Positions 16,351-24,751 of a stretch of DNA of 64,000 nucleotides are shown one piece after another. Below the pieces are notes generated by a model. The model did not search any database. It had not been told where the DNA came from and saw only the letters and a program-made list of their open reading frames with translations. Each line of letters begins with the position of its first letter. The first letter of the stretch is position 1. The stretch spans positions 1,302,001 through 1,366,000 of the forward strand of contig NZ_CP016177.1 in assembly GCF_001677275.1 (NCBI RefSeq), in the 5' to 3' direction. This DNA is from Vibrio breoganii. Lineage in GTDB: Bacteria > Pseudomonadota > Gammaproteobacteria > Enterobacterales > Vibrionaceae. The translations under genes were made by a program, and so were the position numbers.

Positions 16351-16421
16351 ATTGCAAACAGCATAGTGCAACTCATTGCGAATAGGGAGACTAATCGGTG
16401 AGGTAAACGGTTTCGTTCACA
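16351..16421 (-). promoter_or_regulatory. possible CytR/CRP region of cdd
   Basis: On the minus strand are GTTGCACT (16365-16372) and TTTGCAAT (16351-16358), each one or two changes from the CytR octamer GTTGCATT. TGTGAACGAAA with a poor second half (16402-16421) could be a weak CRP site. The E. coli cdd promoter is under CRP-CytR control; here the evidence is only motif similarity. Confidence 0.3.
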
Positions 16422-16474
16422 CTGAATGCGGTTTGTTTGTTCATTTTGAAGCCTTATCGGCTATAGAACAGTGC

Positions 16475-17152
16475 TTAAGAGCTGAGGCTAAGCATGAGTG
16501 TCATTACAAAGGGCGCCAGTAGAGAGGTGATAACGCCACATAAAACTAATGCTAGCGAGCTAAACGCCGCATCCTTTTGACTGTGCTCAAAGGCTGTGGC
16601 TGTGCCAAGTGCATGGCTAACGGTGCCCATAGTCAGCCCCTTTGCGATAGGGTGTTTGATCTTTAGTAATTGGTACACAGGATACGCAAGCAGCGAACCT
16701 GTTAATCCAGCCAGCAATACCAAAATGGCTGCAACAGCGGGCTCGCCACCAAGCTCAGCAGACACCTGCATCGCTATCGCAGTGGTCACGGATTTACCCA
16801 TAATGCTGGCGAGTAACTGTGAATCGGCACCAAGCAACACAGCGAGAAGACTCGAGGATAGCATTGCACCTAGGCTACCGATAACGCAGGTGGTGAGGAT
16901 TAACTTCCACTTTGCACGTATCTCGTTTAACTGCTCATACAAAGGATAAGCAAGGGCTACCACCGCAGGTTGTAACAGGTGTTGAATGAGCTCATTGCCT
17001 TGGTAATAGGTTTGATAAGGCACCTTAAAAAGCAACAAGAATGGGATGATAATGGCGAGACTTATCAGCAAAGGGTTCGCCAACGGGTGATGGGCTTTCT
17101 TGGCGATAAATCTGGCAATGAAGTAGACAACAATACTGAGCAGTAACCACAT
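16475..17152 (-). CDS. yohK: LrgB/CidB family membrane protein (YohK)
   Basis: 225-aa integral membrane protein of the LrgB/CidB family with about six to seven hydrophobic helices. The family signature SVTTAIAMQVSAELGG and MGTVSHALGTATAFE is present. In firmicutes these proteins are tied to murein hydrolase control and pyruvate or metabolite export; in gammaproteobacteria the role is unsettled. One base separates it from yohJ upstream. The pair next to cdd reproduces the E. coli order yohJ-yohK-cdd, which suggests a link to nucleoside metabolism. Confidence 0.9.
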   Translation of the reverse strand: MWLLLSIVVYFIARFIAKKAHHPLANPLLISLAIIIPFLLLFKVPYQTYYQGNELIQHLLQPAVVALAYPLYEQLNEIRAKWKLILTTCVIGSLGAMLSSSLLAVLLGADSQLLASIMGKSVTTAIAMQVSAELGGEPAVAAILVLLAGLTGSLLAYPVYQLLKIKHPIAKGLTMGTVSHALGTATAFEHSQKDAAFSSLALVLCGVITSLLAPFVMTLMLSLSS

Positions 17153-17153
17153 A

Positions 17154-17516
17154 TTATTTGTCCTCCGCTAAGAGCTTATCCAGCGCTAAAGAGAGGACAA
17201 CCAAGATAAACAGGCTGCCTAATACGGTACTCACCAGGATGGCAAGGGCATTGTCTAGCAGCATATGGTAGTGGTTCATTAGGCCTGCACTGATGGGAAT
17301 GAACAGTAAGATCATGTACTTGATCAATAGTGAGGCGCTAGGTTGAACCCAGTGAGGCTTTACCACGCCACTTACCAAACCCAGAAACAAGATCAATAGC
17401 CCAATCACACTTCCTGGTACAGAGAGTGCGAAAAAGTCCTGTATCCAATCACCGATAACAAGCGAAAGGACAATTAAGCCTGCACTTAGCAGATAGAAGA
17501 ATGCCTTGCTGAGCAT
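17154..17516 (-). CDS. yohJ: CidA/LrgA family holin-like protein (YohJ)
   Basis: 120 aa with four hydrophobic helices. VPGSVIGLLILFLGL and LLFIPISAGLMNHY are characteristic of CidA/LrgA. Such proteins form small membrane oligomers and work with the LrgB-type partner encoded immediately downstream. The start lies 3 nt after the sbcB stop, so expression depends on the sbcB transcript. Confidence 0.9.
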   Translation of the reverse strand: MLSKAFFYLLSAGLIVLSLVIGDWIQDFFALSVPGSVIGLLILFLGLVSGVVKPHWVQPSASLLIKYMILLFIPISAGLMNHYHMLLDNALAILVSTVLGSLFILVVLSLALDKLLAEDK

Positions 17517-17519
17517 TAA

Positions 17520-18935
17520 CTAAGAAACCAACTGTTCAACGTAGTGGTAGATGGCCTTGAGGATCTTCATCTTATGCTCATCCCCTTGATGCTGCGCACC
17601 AAGATTTTCTAGGTTTAACATGTAATTAGGCAGTTCTTGCTCAAACTTATCACGACAGTGGAGTAGCCATCGCTTCTGCTCTTGATCGGTCAGAGTATGA
17701 AAGAAATTTCGAGCTCGGTAGTTAAACAGCAAAGGAGCGATGCGAGGATCTGTAACTTGAATATCAAGAGAACCTAATACCTCAGGCTTTGCATCTCGGA
17801 TAATGCGCATCTGCGCCTTATCTGATGGAGAGAAAAAGCCGTTGTACAGCTGCTCTTCGATGTTTGGGCTAGTTGGAAACTCTCGATTTTCTGCAAACAC
17901 CGCATCGAGTTTTTCTCGAATCTGCGGATGTTGCTGCAGCAACTGCTGTTTTCTCAAGCACTCTTCTTTGTCGATCTGCGTGCGCTCAATAGCGTCAGCA
18001 GTCAACACACCTAAAGGCGCAAGAATGGGGCACTTGTTAAGATGCACCAGTTTTACTGGGATAGGCAACTGACCCTCTTCAAGGTCGCTGCGTTTGGTAT
18101 AAAGTCTGTCTTTGATTTCATCGGCTGAAAGCTCAATTAGCGGCGTAATGTCTTGAGTAAGATCAATGGTGATTAACGCCTTAATCGGTGTCCAACCAAT
18201 AGGAGCAATTAGAGCGGTTTTCTGGTGCTCAGTGCTGAGCATGCCCGATACGTGAACCAGAGGGGTCATGTTTACAATGTCCACAAGGGCGTTTAGCTTT
18301 TGTTTTCCTCTATGTTTGTAGAAGAAATCAAATAGCTTAGGCTGGCTCTGCTTAACCTTTTTTGCCATCTCAATCGTGGCATAGACATCGGCCATAGCAT
18401 CGTGGGCGTTGCTGTGCTCAATGCCGTTTGCAACCGATAAATGCTCTAATCGAAAACTGGTATTGCCTTCATCATTTTCTGGCCAGTTTACCCCTTCCGG
18501 TCGCAGTGCATGACAGGCGCGCATCACATCCAGTAGATCCCATCTAGAGTTGCCGTTTTTGTAGCTCCACTCATAAGGTTCGATAAAATTACGATAGCAA
18601 GTGTAGCGGGTGACTTCATCGTCAAAGCGTACGCTGTTATAGCCAAGGGTACAGGTATTTGGGCGACTCATTTCATTGTGAATCGCAGTGATGAATTCTG
18701 GCTCTGATAAGCCTTCATTCATCGCCTTTTGCGGCGTAATACCGGTCACAAGTGCCGCTTCAGGATTGGGTAGATAATCTGCAGGGGGTCTGCAATAGAT
18801 GACTAGCGGCTCTCCAATGACATTTAGGTCGGCATCGGTGCGCACACCAGCAAACTGACACGGTCTATCTTTTGCAGGACTGACTCCCCAAGTCTCGTAA
18901 TCAAAGAAAAAGAATGTGGGTTGGTCCGTGTGCAT
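17520..18935 (-). CDS. sbcB: exodeoxyribonuclease I
   Basis: 471-aa 3'-5' single-strand DNA exonuclease. The DEDD catalytic residues are seen in FFFFDYETWG (ExoI), GYNSVRFDDEV (ExoII) and AHDAMADVYATIEMAK (ExoIII). NGNSRWDLLDVMRACHALRPEG is the long conserved segment (quoted here in part), and the C-terminal helical domain matches the family. It trims 3' tails in recombination and mismatch repair, and interacts with SSB. It is first in the sbcB-yohJ-yohK-cdd operon. Confidence 0.95.
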   Translation of the reverse strand: MHTDQPTFFFFDYETWGVSPAKDRPCQFAGVRTDADLNVIGEPLVIYCRPPADYLPNPEAALVTGITPQKAMNEGLSEPEFITAIHNEMSRPNTCTLGYNSVRFDDEVTRYTCYRNFIEPYEWSYKNGNSRWDLLDVMRACHALRPEGVNWPENDEGNTSFRLEHLSVANGIEHSNAHDAMADVYATIEMAKKVKQSQPKLFDFFYKHRGKQKLNALVDIVNMTPLVHVSGMLSTEHQKTALIAPIGWTPIKALITIDLTQDITPLIELSADEIKDRLYTKRSDLEEGQLPIPVKLVHLNKCPILAPLGVLTADAIERTQIDKEECLRKQQLLQQHPQIREKLDAVFAENREFPTSPNIEEQLYNGFFSPSDKAQMRIIRDAKPEVLGSLDIQVTDPRIAPLLFNYRARNFFHTLTDQEQKRWLLHCRDKFEQELPNYMLNLENLGAQHQGDEHKMKILKAIYHYVEQLVS

Positions 18936-19173
18936 AAAAAATGTCCAAATATCAGTGTGTTGTCAGTTATTAGACCATTGCCGAATGCGGATAGCAAACC
19001 TCTTTGGCAATGTGCGTAATCAAAGCTCAGCCTAAGGAATAAAACCTGAGTTAACTTAATAAATTAGCAATGAGAAATACGATTCAATTCAGAATCTTAT
19101 AATAATCTTAGGAGGGAAATCGCAAGGGGGTATGAATTTCCATCAACTGCGGTGGGGTTCCTAGAGATGGATC

Positions 19174-19195
19174 AAAAAAGGCCCCTTGCTAGGGT
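19174..19195 (-). terminator. probable terminator after SnoaL-like gene
   Basis: On the minus strand CCCT-AGCA-AGGG with adjacent GGCC is followed by six T. The stem is short, so efficiency is uncertain. Confidence 0.5.
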
Positions 19196-19207
19196 CGCAT
19201 TGTTCGC

Positions 19208-19585
19208 TTAATACATCGTATTGTCGTTGAGGCTTTCTTTCGGGATTTGTTGTATTGAGTCCCAGTGCTCGACAATCTTTCCATTGCTGTCAAAGCGAAA
19301 GAAATCCATGGTGACGTACTGGTCATCATCAGGCCATGTTTGATGGGTATGTAGGGCCACTAAGTCACCTTCCGCAACAGCGCGCACGAACTCAATCTCT
19401 TTATCAGGGTAGTGCTGCTGCATTTCAGTAAAGTAGTCGATAAAGGATTGCTTACCATCCCCAACTAACGGGTTGTGCTGTATATAGTCATCTCCCACAT
19501 ACAGCTCTACCGCTTGCTTAGGACTACCGAGATAGGCCATTTTGTAAAAGGCGATGGCGTTCTTTTTGTTGGATTCGAGCTTCAT
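19208..19585 (-). CDS. SnoaL-like (NTF2-fold) cytoplasmic protein
   Basis: 125 aa. YVGDDYIQHNPLVGDGKQSF and GDLVALHTHQTW place it in the SnoaL-like group of the NTF2 fold, often annotated as predicted ester cyclases. No signal peptide. The reaction is unknown. It is a lone gene between tcyP and sbcB. A second, exported SnoaL-like protein is encoded at 60047-60547. Confidence 0.82.
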   Translation of the reverse strand: MKLESNKKNAIAFYKMAYLGSPKQAVELYVGDDYIQHNPLVGDGKQSFIDYFTEMQQHYPDKEIEFVRAVAEGDLVALHTHQTWPDDDQYVTMDFFRFDSNGKIVEHWDSIQQIPKESLNDNTMY

Positions 19586-19663
19586 AGAGATGTGCCTCAG
19601 CGTTAACGTAATAGTGGTTAAAAGCTAGGCGATATTGTGGGATTGCGCGAACTCTAAATACAC

Positions 19664-19690
19664 AAAAACCGAGGCAAAAGCCTCGGTTTG
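19664..19690 (-). terminator. intrinsic terminator of tcyP
   Basis: AAACCGAGGC/GCCTCGGTTT with a four-base loop; on the minus strand it is followed by TTTTTG. Confidence 0.88.
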
Positions 19691-19717
19691 ATAGCGTAAG
19701 AACGAGAGCGCGAGTGA

Positions 19718-21088
19718 TTAAGCGTTGGCTTCTTCTAGCTGTTCTTGCTTCTCTTTACCTAGGATACGTGAAGTAATCGTACCTGCGGTCATTGCACCAG
19801 AAACGTTTAGGGCCGTACGCGCCATATCAATTAAAGGCTCGATAGAAATCAGTAGTGCGGCAATCCATACCGGCAGTCCCATTGCTGGCAACACGATAAG
19901 AGCTGCGAAGGTTGCACCGCCGCCAACACCGGCAATACCAAATGAGCTGATGGTGATGATAGCCACAAGCGACAAGATGAAGCTGAAGTTCATTGGGTCA
20001 ATACCCACTGCCGGAGCCACCATGATAGCTAGCATTGCTGGGTAGATGCCTGCACAGCCATTTTGACCAATGGTTGCGCCAAATGATGCAGATAGGTTTG
20101 CAATTGCTGGTGGCACGTTCAGTTTAGTGATCTGTGCTTCTACGTTTAGCGGAATGGTTGCCGCTGAGCTGCGAGAGGTAAATGCAAATGTTAGTACTGG
20201 CCAGATTTTCTTGAAGTATTCTTTCGGGCTAACGCCAACAAGAGATACAAGCAAGCCGTGCACAACGAACATTAGAGCAATTGCTACGTAAGAGGCAACG
20301 ATAAAGCCAAGCAGATTTAGGATGTCTGATGCACTTGAGGTTGCAACGACTTTCGCCATCAATGCCGCGATGCCGTATGGCGTTAGAGCCATGATCATTT
20401 TAACGAGACGCATCACCACAGACTGAGCCACTTCAACGAAGGTGCGAATAGGTTGCTCTAGCTCTTCTTTCTCGATCATTACTTTACGAGCCGCAATGCC
20501 CATAAGCACGCTGAAGATCACTACAGCAATGATTGAAGTAGAGCGAGCACCTGTCATGTCGCTAAACGGGTTTGTCGGAATAAAGCTTACCAGCATTTGC
20601 GGGATAGTTAGATCCGCAACGCGGTCAATACGGCTCTCTAGTACGGCGATACGTGCAGTTTCGCGAGCACCTTCAGCCAGTCCTTCAGCCGTTAGACCAA
20701 ATACTTGGGTAACGGCAATACCAACTAGTGCAGAGATGGCGGTAGTAAATAGCAACACGCCAATAGTCAGTCCGCTGATTTTTCCAAGAGAACCTGAGTT
20801 GTCCAGTTTAACGACAGCAGAGACCATAGATACCATCACCAGGGGCATGATGATCATCTTAAGAAGTCCAACATAACCACTGCCGACCACTTTTACCCAA
20901 TCAAGAGTTTGAGCAATAGCAGGGTTTCCTTCGCCATAGATAAGTTGTAGTGCTAAGCCAAAACCACTACCAGTAACTAAGCCTAAAAGTACAAGACGGG
21001 AGAGTGTATTTTGTTGTTTTTGTTTAGAAAATAGAAAATAGATGATACCAACAAAGACCGCTAAGTTGGCAACGACAGCAACTGACAT
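19718..21088 (-). CDS. tcyP: L-cystine/cation symporter, DAACS family
   Basis: 456-aa inner-membrane symporter of the dicarboxylate/amino acid:cation family. The first helices (NLAVFVGIIYFLF, LVLLGLVTGSGFGLALQ) resemble E. coli YdjN/TcyP more than glutamate or C4-dicarboxylate carriers. Conserved motifs are MIIMPLVMVSMVSAVV, FTSRSSAATIPLNV (the serine-rich loop) and GQNGCAGIYPAML. It is expected to import cystine. A monocistronic unit ending at a good terminator. Confidence 0.88.
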   Translation of the reverse strand: MSVAVVANLAVFVGIIYFLFSKQKQQNTLSRLVLLGLVTGSGFGLALQLIYGEGNPAIAQTLDWVKVVGSGYVGLLKMIIMPLVMVSMVSAVVKLDNSGSLGKISGLTIGVLLFTTAISALVGIAVTQVFGLTAEGLAEGARETARIAVLESRIDRVADLTIPQMLVSFIPTNPFSDMTGARSTSIIAVVIFSVLMGIAARKVMIEKEELEQPIRTFVEVAQSVVMRLVKMIMALTPYGIAALMAKVVATSSASDILNLLGFIVASYVAIALMFVVHGLLVSLVGVSPKEYFKKIWPVLTFAFTSRSSAATIPLNVEAQITKLNVPPAIANLSASFGATIGQNGCAGIYPAMLAIMVAPAVGIDPMNFSFILSLVAIITISSFGIAGVGGGATFAALIVLPAMGLPVWIAALLISIEPLIDMARTALNVSGAMTAGTITSRILGKEKQEQLEEANA

Positions 21089-21280
21089 AGTTATTCCTTT
21101 AAAGTGTAAATCCGTGTGTTTTTATAATCAGATCTTGAAAAGAGAGCATAGATTATCGAATTTTCCACTCAGTCATAAGTTCAAAAAGGAATAACATATT
21201 CCAATTGTGGTTATCAGTTGTAGTTATAGCTTGTGGTAATAGAAGGCTAACTAATTCAACAACTTGATGGTTCTAATGGG

Positions 21281-21940
21281 TTAACCATTCATCTCACGAT
21301 AGTTGGCAATGGTTTCGCCACGGTCGTTAACGTCAATACACAGGCGATCCACCAGATATTTCGCCACGTCTTGAGCGTGAATAGGGCGAAGATTTTCAAG
21401 TGGACCCAACATAATAGGTTTTACGACCTTAAGGACTTTCTGCAGTACGACCTCGTCCCATCTAGGCGCTGTTCGCTCCCCTTGTAGCGGGCCTGGCCTT
21501 GCAATAACAAGCCTCTCAAAGCAAAGTTGTTGCAGGTCTCGCTCCATCTCTCCCTTACATTTTAGGTAGTGAGAAGGAGAATCGGCTTTAGCACCATAGC
21601 TAGACACCACACCTAACCGCTTAACGCCTAAGTTCTTCATTGTTTCTGCAAACGAGATAACCAAGTCATGGTCGATGCGATAGAGTGCTTCATTGCTTCC
21701 AGCCTGTTTCTTGGTGGTGCCCAAGCAAATAAGCCCAATAGTTGCATTAATGTCTAATGAGTTGTCGAACGCCTCATTGGATAGGGTAACCAGTGAATCT
21801 GCCGAGAGCGTTAACGGTCGCCTTGTTGGCGCGTAGATTTTGTCGACATATTCAGGGTGCTGCAGAAGATAATGAATGGCGTGCTGTCCTATAAGGCCAG
21901 TGCCTCCGGCGAGAATGAGATTGGGCTTTGTGATTTCCAT
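21281..21940 (-). CDS. NAD(P)-binding Rossmann protein, TIP30/HTATIP2-like
   Basis: 219 aa. The N-terminal LILAGGTGLIGQHAIHYL is an atypical short-chain dehydrogenase glycine motif (GGTGxxG). VVSSYGAKADSPSHYLKCKG holds the S-Y-x3-K-like segment, and RPGPLQGERTAPR is typical of atypical SDR proteins such as HTATIP2. Substrate unknown. It is divergent from astE. Confidence 0.82.
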   Translation of the reverse strand: MEITKPNLILAGGTGLIGQHAIHYLLQHPEYVDKIYAPTRRPLTLSADSLVTLSNEAFDNSLDINATIGLICLGTTKKQAGSNEALYRIDHDLVISFAETMKNLGVKRLGVVSSYGAKADSPSHYLKCKGEMERDLQQLCFERLVIARPGPLQGERTAPRWDEVVLQKVLKVVKPIMLGPLENLRPIHAQDVAKYLVDRLCIDVNDRGETIANYREMNG

Positions 21941-22037
21941 AGAGAATGCCTATTAATCTTCTGTCACTAATACAGAGTTTCGGTATGATGTTGCTTCGAT
22001 GTTACATCTATATAGTAGGCTTCGGAAGGGAGAATCC

Positions 22038-23063
22038 ATGCCAGTACCATTATTTGAGTCCTCATTTTTACAAGACACGCTTCAAGCATCTGCGACTTCG
22101 CCTCGCTCTATTACCCTGAGCAATGGCGTGCAAATGAGTTTGTTGCAAAAGGGAGTACTTAAAATTTCCCCGCCGGCTGACGCAAAACAAGCCAAACACA
22201 TGGTTATTTCTAGCGCGGTTCATGGCAATGAAACGGCGCCTATCGAAATGGTGGATGATCTTGCTAGCCAAATTGCCAGCGAGTCTATTGTGCCGCAGCA
22301 CCACTTACTGCTGATTATTGCGCACCCTAAGGCAATCCTTGCAGAAGAGCGATTTGTGGAAACAAACCTCAATCGCCTGTTTGGCGATGCCGATTATCCA
22401 CAGTCTGAAGAACTCGCTCTGGCGGTGTCTCTAAAAGAACAAGTCACCCAGTTTTGGCAAGATGTGCCAATGGCAAGTCGCTGGCATTTGGATATGCATT
22501 GCTCCATTCGCGCTTCTAAGCACTATACCTTTGCTATCAGTCCGCAATCGGCTTATCCAACCAGACAAAAAGAGTTTATCGACTTTATGCAAAATGCAGG
22601 CATAGAAGCGGTGCTACTATCCGAAGAGCCTTCAAGTACGTTTAGTTGGTTTAGTTCGAGTAAATTTGGCGCACAGGCAGCTACCTTGGAGTTGGGACAG
22701 GTGGCAAAGTTTGGTCATAACGATATGAACAAACTGGCACAGTATCACAAAGCGTTTCTAGAGCTTGTTCAATCGGTAGAGTCGAGCACTGCGACAGATA
22801 TGATCACCTACCAAGTGGACAGTTCAATCTATCGTGAAAATATGGACTTTGAATTCTACTTTGACAAAGCGTTACCTAATTTCTCAAGATTTGCTGAGGG
22901 TGAAGAGCTGGGTAAAGACGGTGACAAGGCGTTAACCATGACGGTAGAGCAGGGCGGCGTTGTGTTTCCTAACCCTAATGTAGAGCTTAAACAAAGAGCC
23001 GCACTGATTGTAAAACCCTGTGCGACTCGATATGTCGACAATCAACTGACGGTAATAGATTAG
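22038..23063 (+). CDS. astE: succinylglutamate desuccinylase
   Basis: 341-aa zinc carboxypeptidase-like enzyme, the last step of the arginine succinyltransferase pathway (succinylglutamate to glutamate and succinate). SSAVHGNETAPIEM carries the His-x2-Glu zinc ligands, WHLDMHCSIR the third ligand, and ATLELGQVAKFG the catalytic Glu. The ATG at 22038 has GGAAGGGAG upstream. Other ast genes are not nearby. The 3' end overlaps the convergent hydrolase gene by 4 bp. Confidence 0.93.
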   Translation: MPVPLFESSFLQDTLQASATSPRSITLSNGVQMSLLQKGVLKISPPADAKQAKHMVISSAVHGNETAPIEMVDDLASQIASESIVPQHHLLLIIAHPKAILAEERFVETNLNRLFGDADYPQSEELALAVSLKEQVTQFWQDVPMASRWHLDMHCSIRASKHYTFAISPQSAYPTRQKEFIDFMQNAGIEAVLLSEEPSSTFSWFSSSKFGAQAATLELGQVAKFGHNDMNKLAQYHKAFLELVQSVESSTATDMITYQVDSSIYRENMDFEFYFDKALPNFSRFAEGEELGKDGDKALTMTVEQGGVVFPNPNVELKQRAALIVKPCATRYVDNQLTVID

Positions 23064-24232
23064 TTACTATTGTCGGCAAGGAAGCGATTCAACTTCTGCA
23101 TGCTTTGATCAAAGTAAGGGTTCCAACTTATCCGAGCCCTTACTTGAGTCTCTTCACCATCCCCAAATGCAGCAAACCAGACTTGGTCGCTGGCCACTTC
23201 TGAACAATCTTCAGGCATGCCTTCTGGTTGCTCTCTAAAGCACAGCCTTACCTCACCATCGCGTTTATAAATAGGATTGTCCGGTGAGAATACTAAGGAT
23301 ATATGTGACGCACTCAAGATCTTCTGCTGGGGAAGGTCCATGCTATAGCGGGTTATGCGTTCATCTTTATATTGAGTCTCACCAAACCATAGAAGCTCAC
23401 TCTGACTGTTGGTAAATCTCTCAGAAAACTGTTCCACGGCGTACTGCGAGTCAATGGTTTCGTCAGCTTCACTTAGCATGACAAAAGTAGGCTTGTCGTA
23501 ACTGGCATCGTCTATGTAGTCTCGAACCACTGCCGATGTCTCGTAATAGGTCGCCGCGCCATTCATATGCAGCGAGTTGTAACGGGTATAGTTATCCTCT
23601 TTTGTTTTGCCTTCCCAATCGACAAACCATTTAGCGTAAGGGGAGTACTTCGCCAATGAGTTACGTGGTTTAAATGCAGGAGAGAACAGCAATAGCCCTT
23701 TTACGGTTGGCTGTTGATAGGCTAAGGCGGTCACTAGGTTTGCTCCTGTGGAGAACCCACCGAGCCAAACACCTTCCACTTTTTCATTGAGCAATTGGTA
23801 GTGATGAGCGACAACGTTTTGCCAATCCTCTAGCTCAGGAAGCGACAAATCTGCAGCCCGCGTTCCGTGACCGGGTAACAAAATGACTCGCACTAGATAG
23901 CCTTGAGCGGCAAGGTCGGGAGCGATATCCACATAAGAGAATGGAGAGTCCCCAAGCCCATGTACTAACAGAATACCTTGTCCATTTGGATTTTGGGGAA
24001 CAAGCTCAAAAGGTGCTACAGCGCTAAGTTCGGTTTGCTTGTCGTCGGTAAAGAATACTCGATTTTCAAGTAACCACTGTTGAGTCTCAGCAAGGTAGGT
24101 TTGATAGTCTTCTTGCATGTAGGGCTGTAGTGATTTTGATGCGACAAATTGTGGATCTTCAGGTTCACTGGCACATCCAGAGAGAGTTAAAGCAAAAACG
24201 GGTAATAAAACTAGTTTTTTGCACTTGAGCAT
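23060..24232 (-). CDS. alpha/beta hydrolase, lipoprotein
   Basis: 390 aa. The signal ends LTLSGC, a good lipobox (Cys19). The alpha/beta hydrolase fold is shown by LLVHGLGDSPFSY (oxyanion hole), the nucleophile elbow GGFSTGAN, SEADETID for the acidic residue and ASHISL for the catalytic His. It probably acts on esters in the envelope; the substrate is unknown. AAGGA is 9 nt before the start. The C-terminal CFREQPEGMPEDC could form a disulfide. Confidence 0.87.
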   Translation of the reverse strand: MLKCKKLVLLPVFALTLSGCASEPEDPQFVASKSLQPYMQEDYQTYLAETQQWLLENRVFFTDDKQTELSAVAPFELVPQNPNGQGILLVHGLGDSPFSYVDIAPDLAAQGYLVRVILLPGHGTRAADLSLPELEDWQNVVAHHYQLLNEKVEGVWLGGFSTGANLVTALAYQQPTVKGLLLFSPAFKPRNSLAKYSPYAKWFVDWEGKTKEDNYTRYNSLHMNGAATYYETSAVVRDYIDDASYDKPTFVMLSEADETIDSQYAVEQFSERFTNSQSELLWFGETQYKDERITRYSMDLPQQKILSASHISLVFSPDNPIYKRDGEVRLCFREQPEGMPEDCSEVASDQVWFAAFGDGEETQVRARISWNPYFDQSMQKLNRFLADNSN

Positions 24233-24531
24233 TATCTATATCCTTATAAATGGTCAGTATGCTGGCATATGTATCCACTTGCTTAAAATAGATTGAAATA
24301 ATCTATCGCAAAGCACTTTGGAGGCAACTTTGCTTACATCAGTCATTTGAATGTAACTTAAATTTATACCAAGCATAGGTTTACTGTAATAAATACTCAG
24401 CATTATTCAATTAGATTAAGAAACTGATTTCTGGCTTGGTATCTATTTTGCATTTCTGTGGATTATCAAGCAGAAACCATAGATTTGAGTGATGAGTGGG
24501 AATGAAAGGATTGTTTGAGTTTTGTACAATC

Positions 24532-24547
24532 TGTGACATTATTCACC
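24532..24547. promoter_or_regulatory. CRP-like site upstream of glgC
   Basis: TGTGA-CATTAT-TCACC matches the CRP consensus at nine of ten fixed positions, about 205 bp before the glgC start. It may act on glgC or on the divergent hydrolase gene. Confidence 0.55.
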
Positions 24548-24559
24548 AAATTGCATCTT

Positions 24560-24575
24560 GCTCACACGTTTGCGT
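24560..24575. promoter_or_regulatory. PurR/LacI-family-like palindrome
   Basis: GCTCACACGTTTGCGT, read on the minus strand, agrees with the PurR box at 13 of 16 positions, with the ACGCAAACG half perfect. A LacI-family sugar regulator would fit glgC better than PurR. Confidence 0.35.
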
Positions 24576-24751
24576 GACCTATCTCTCATTATCATTATAT
24601 TGAGATTTGATCTTTCTAAAAGTGTGAGTTTAAGCAGATATATTTTGAAGGATTAATTTATTATCTCTGCAATGACGAACAAAAGAGCTTTTGAAAAGCC
24701 GTAAGTCGTTTTTTATTACATTATATTAGTTCAATGTTAGAGGCCCCCAGA

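Larger units (their letters stand above)
24233..24751. other. intergenic region upstream of glgC
   Basis: 519 bp, AT-rich, no gene. It serves the divergent lipoprotein hydrolase and glgC. Two regulatory-looking sites are described separately. Between them and glgC lies a leader of over 150 nt with no clear hairpin. Confidence 0.5.
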
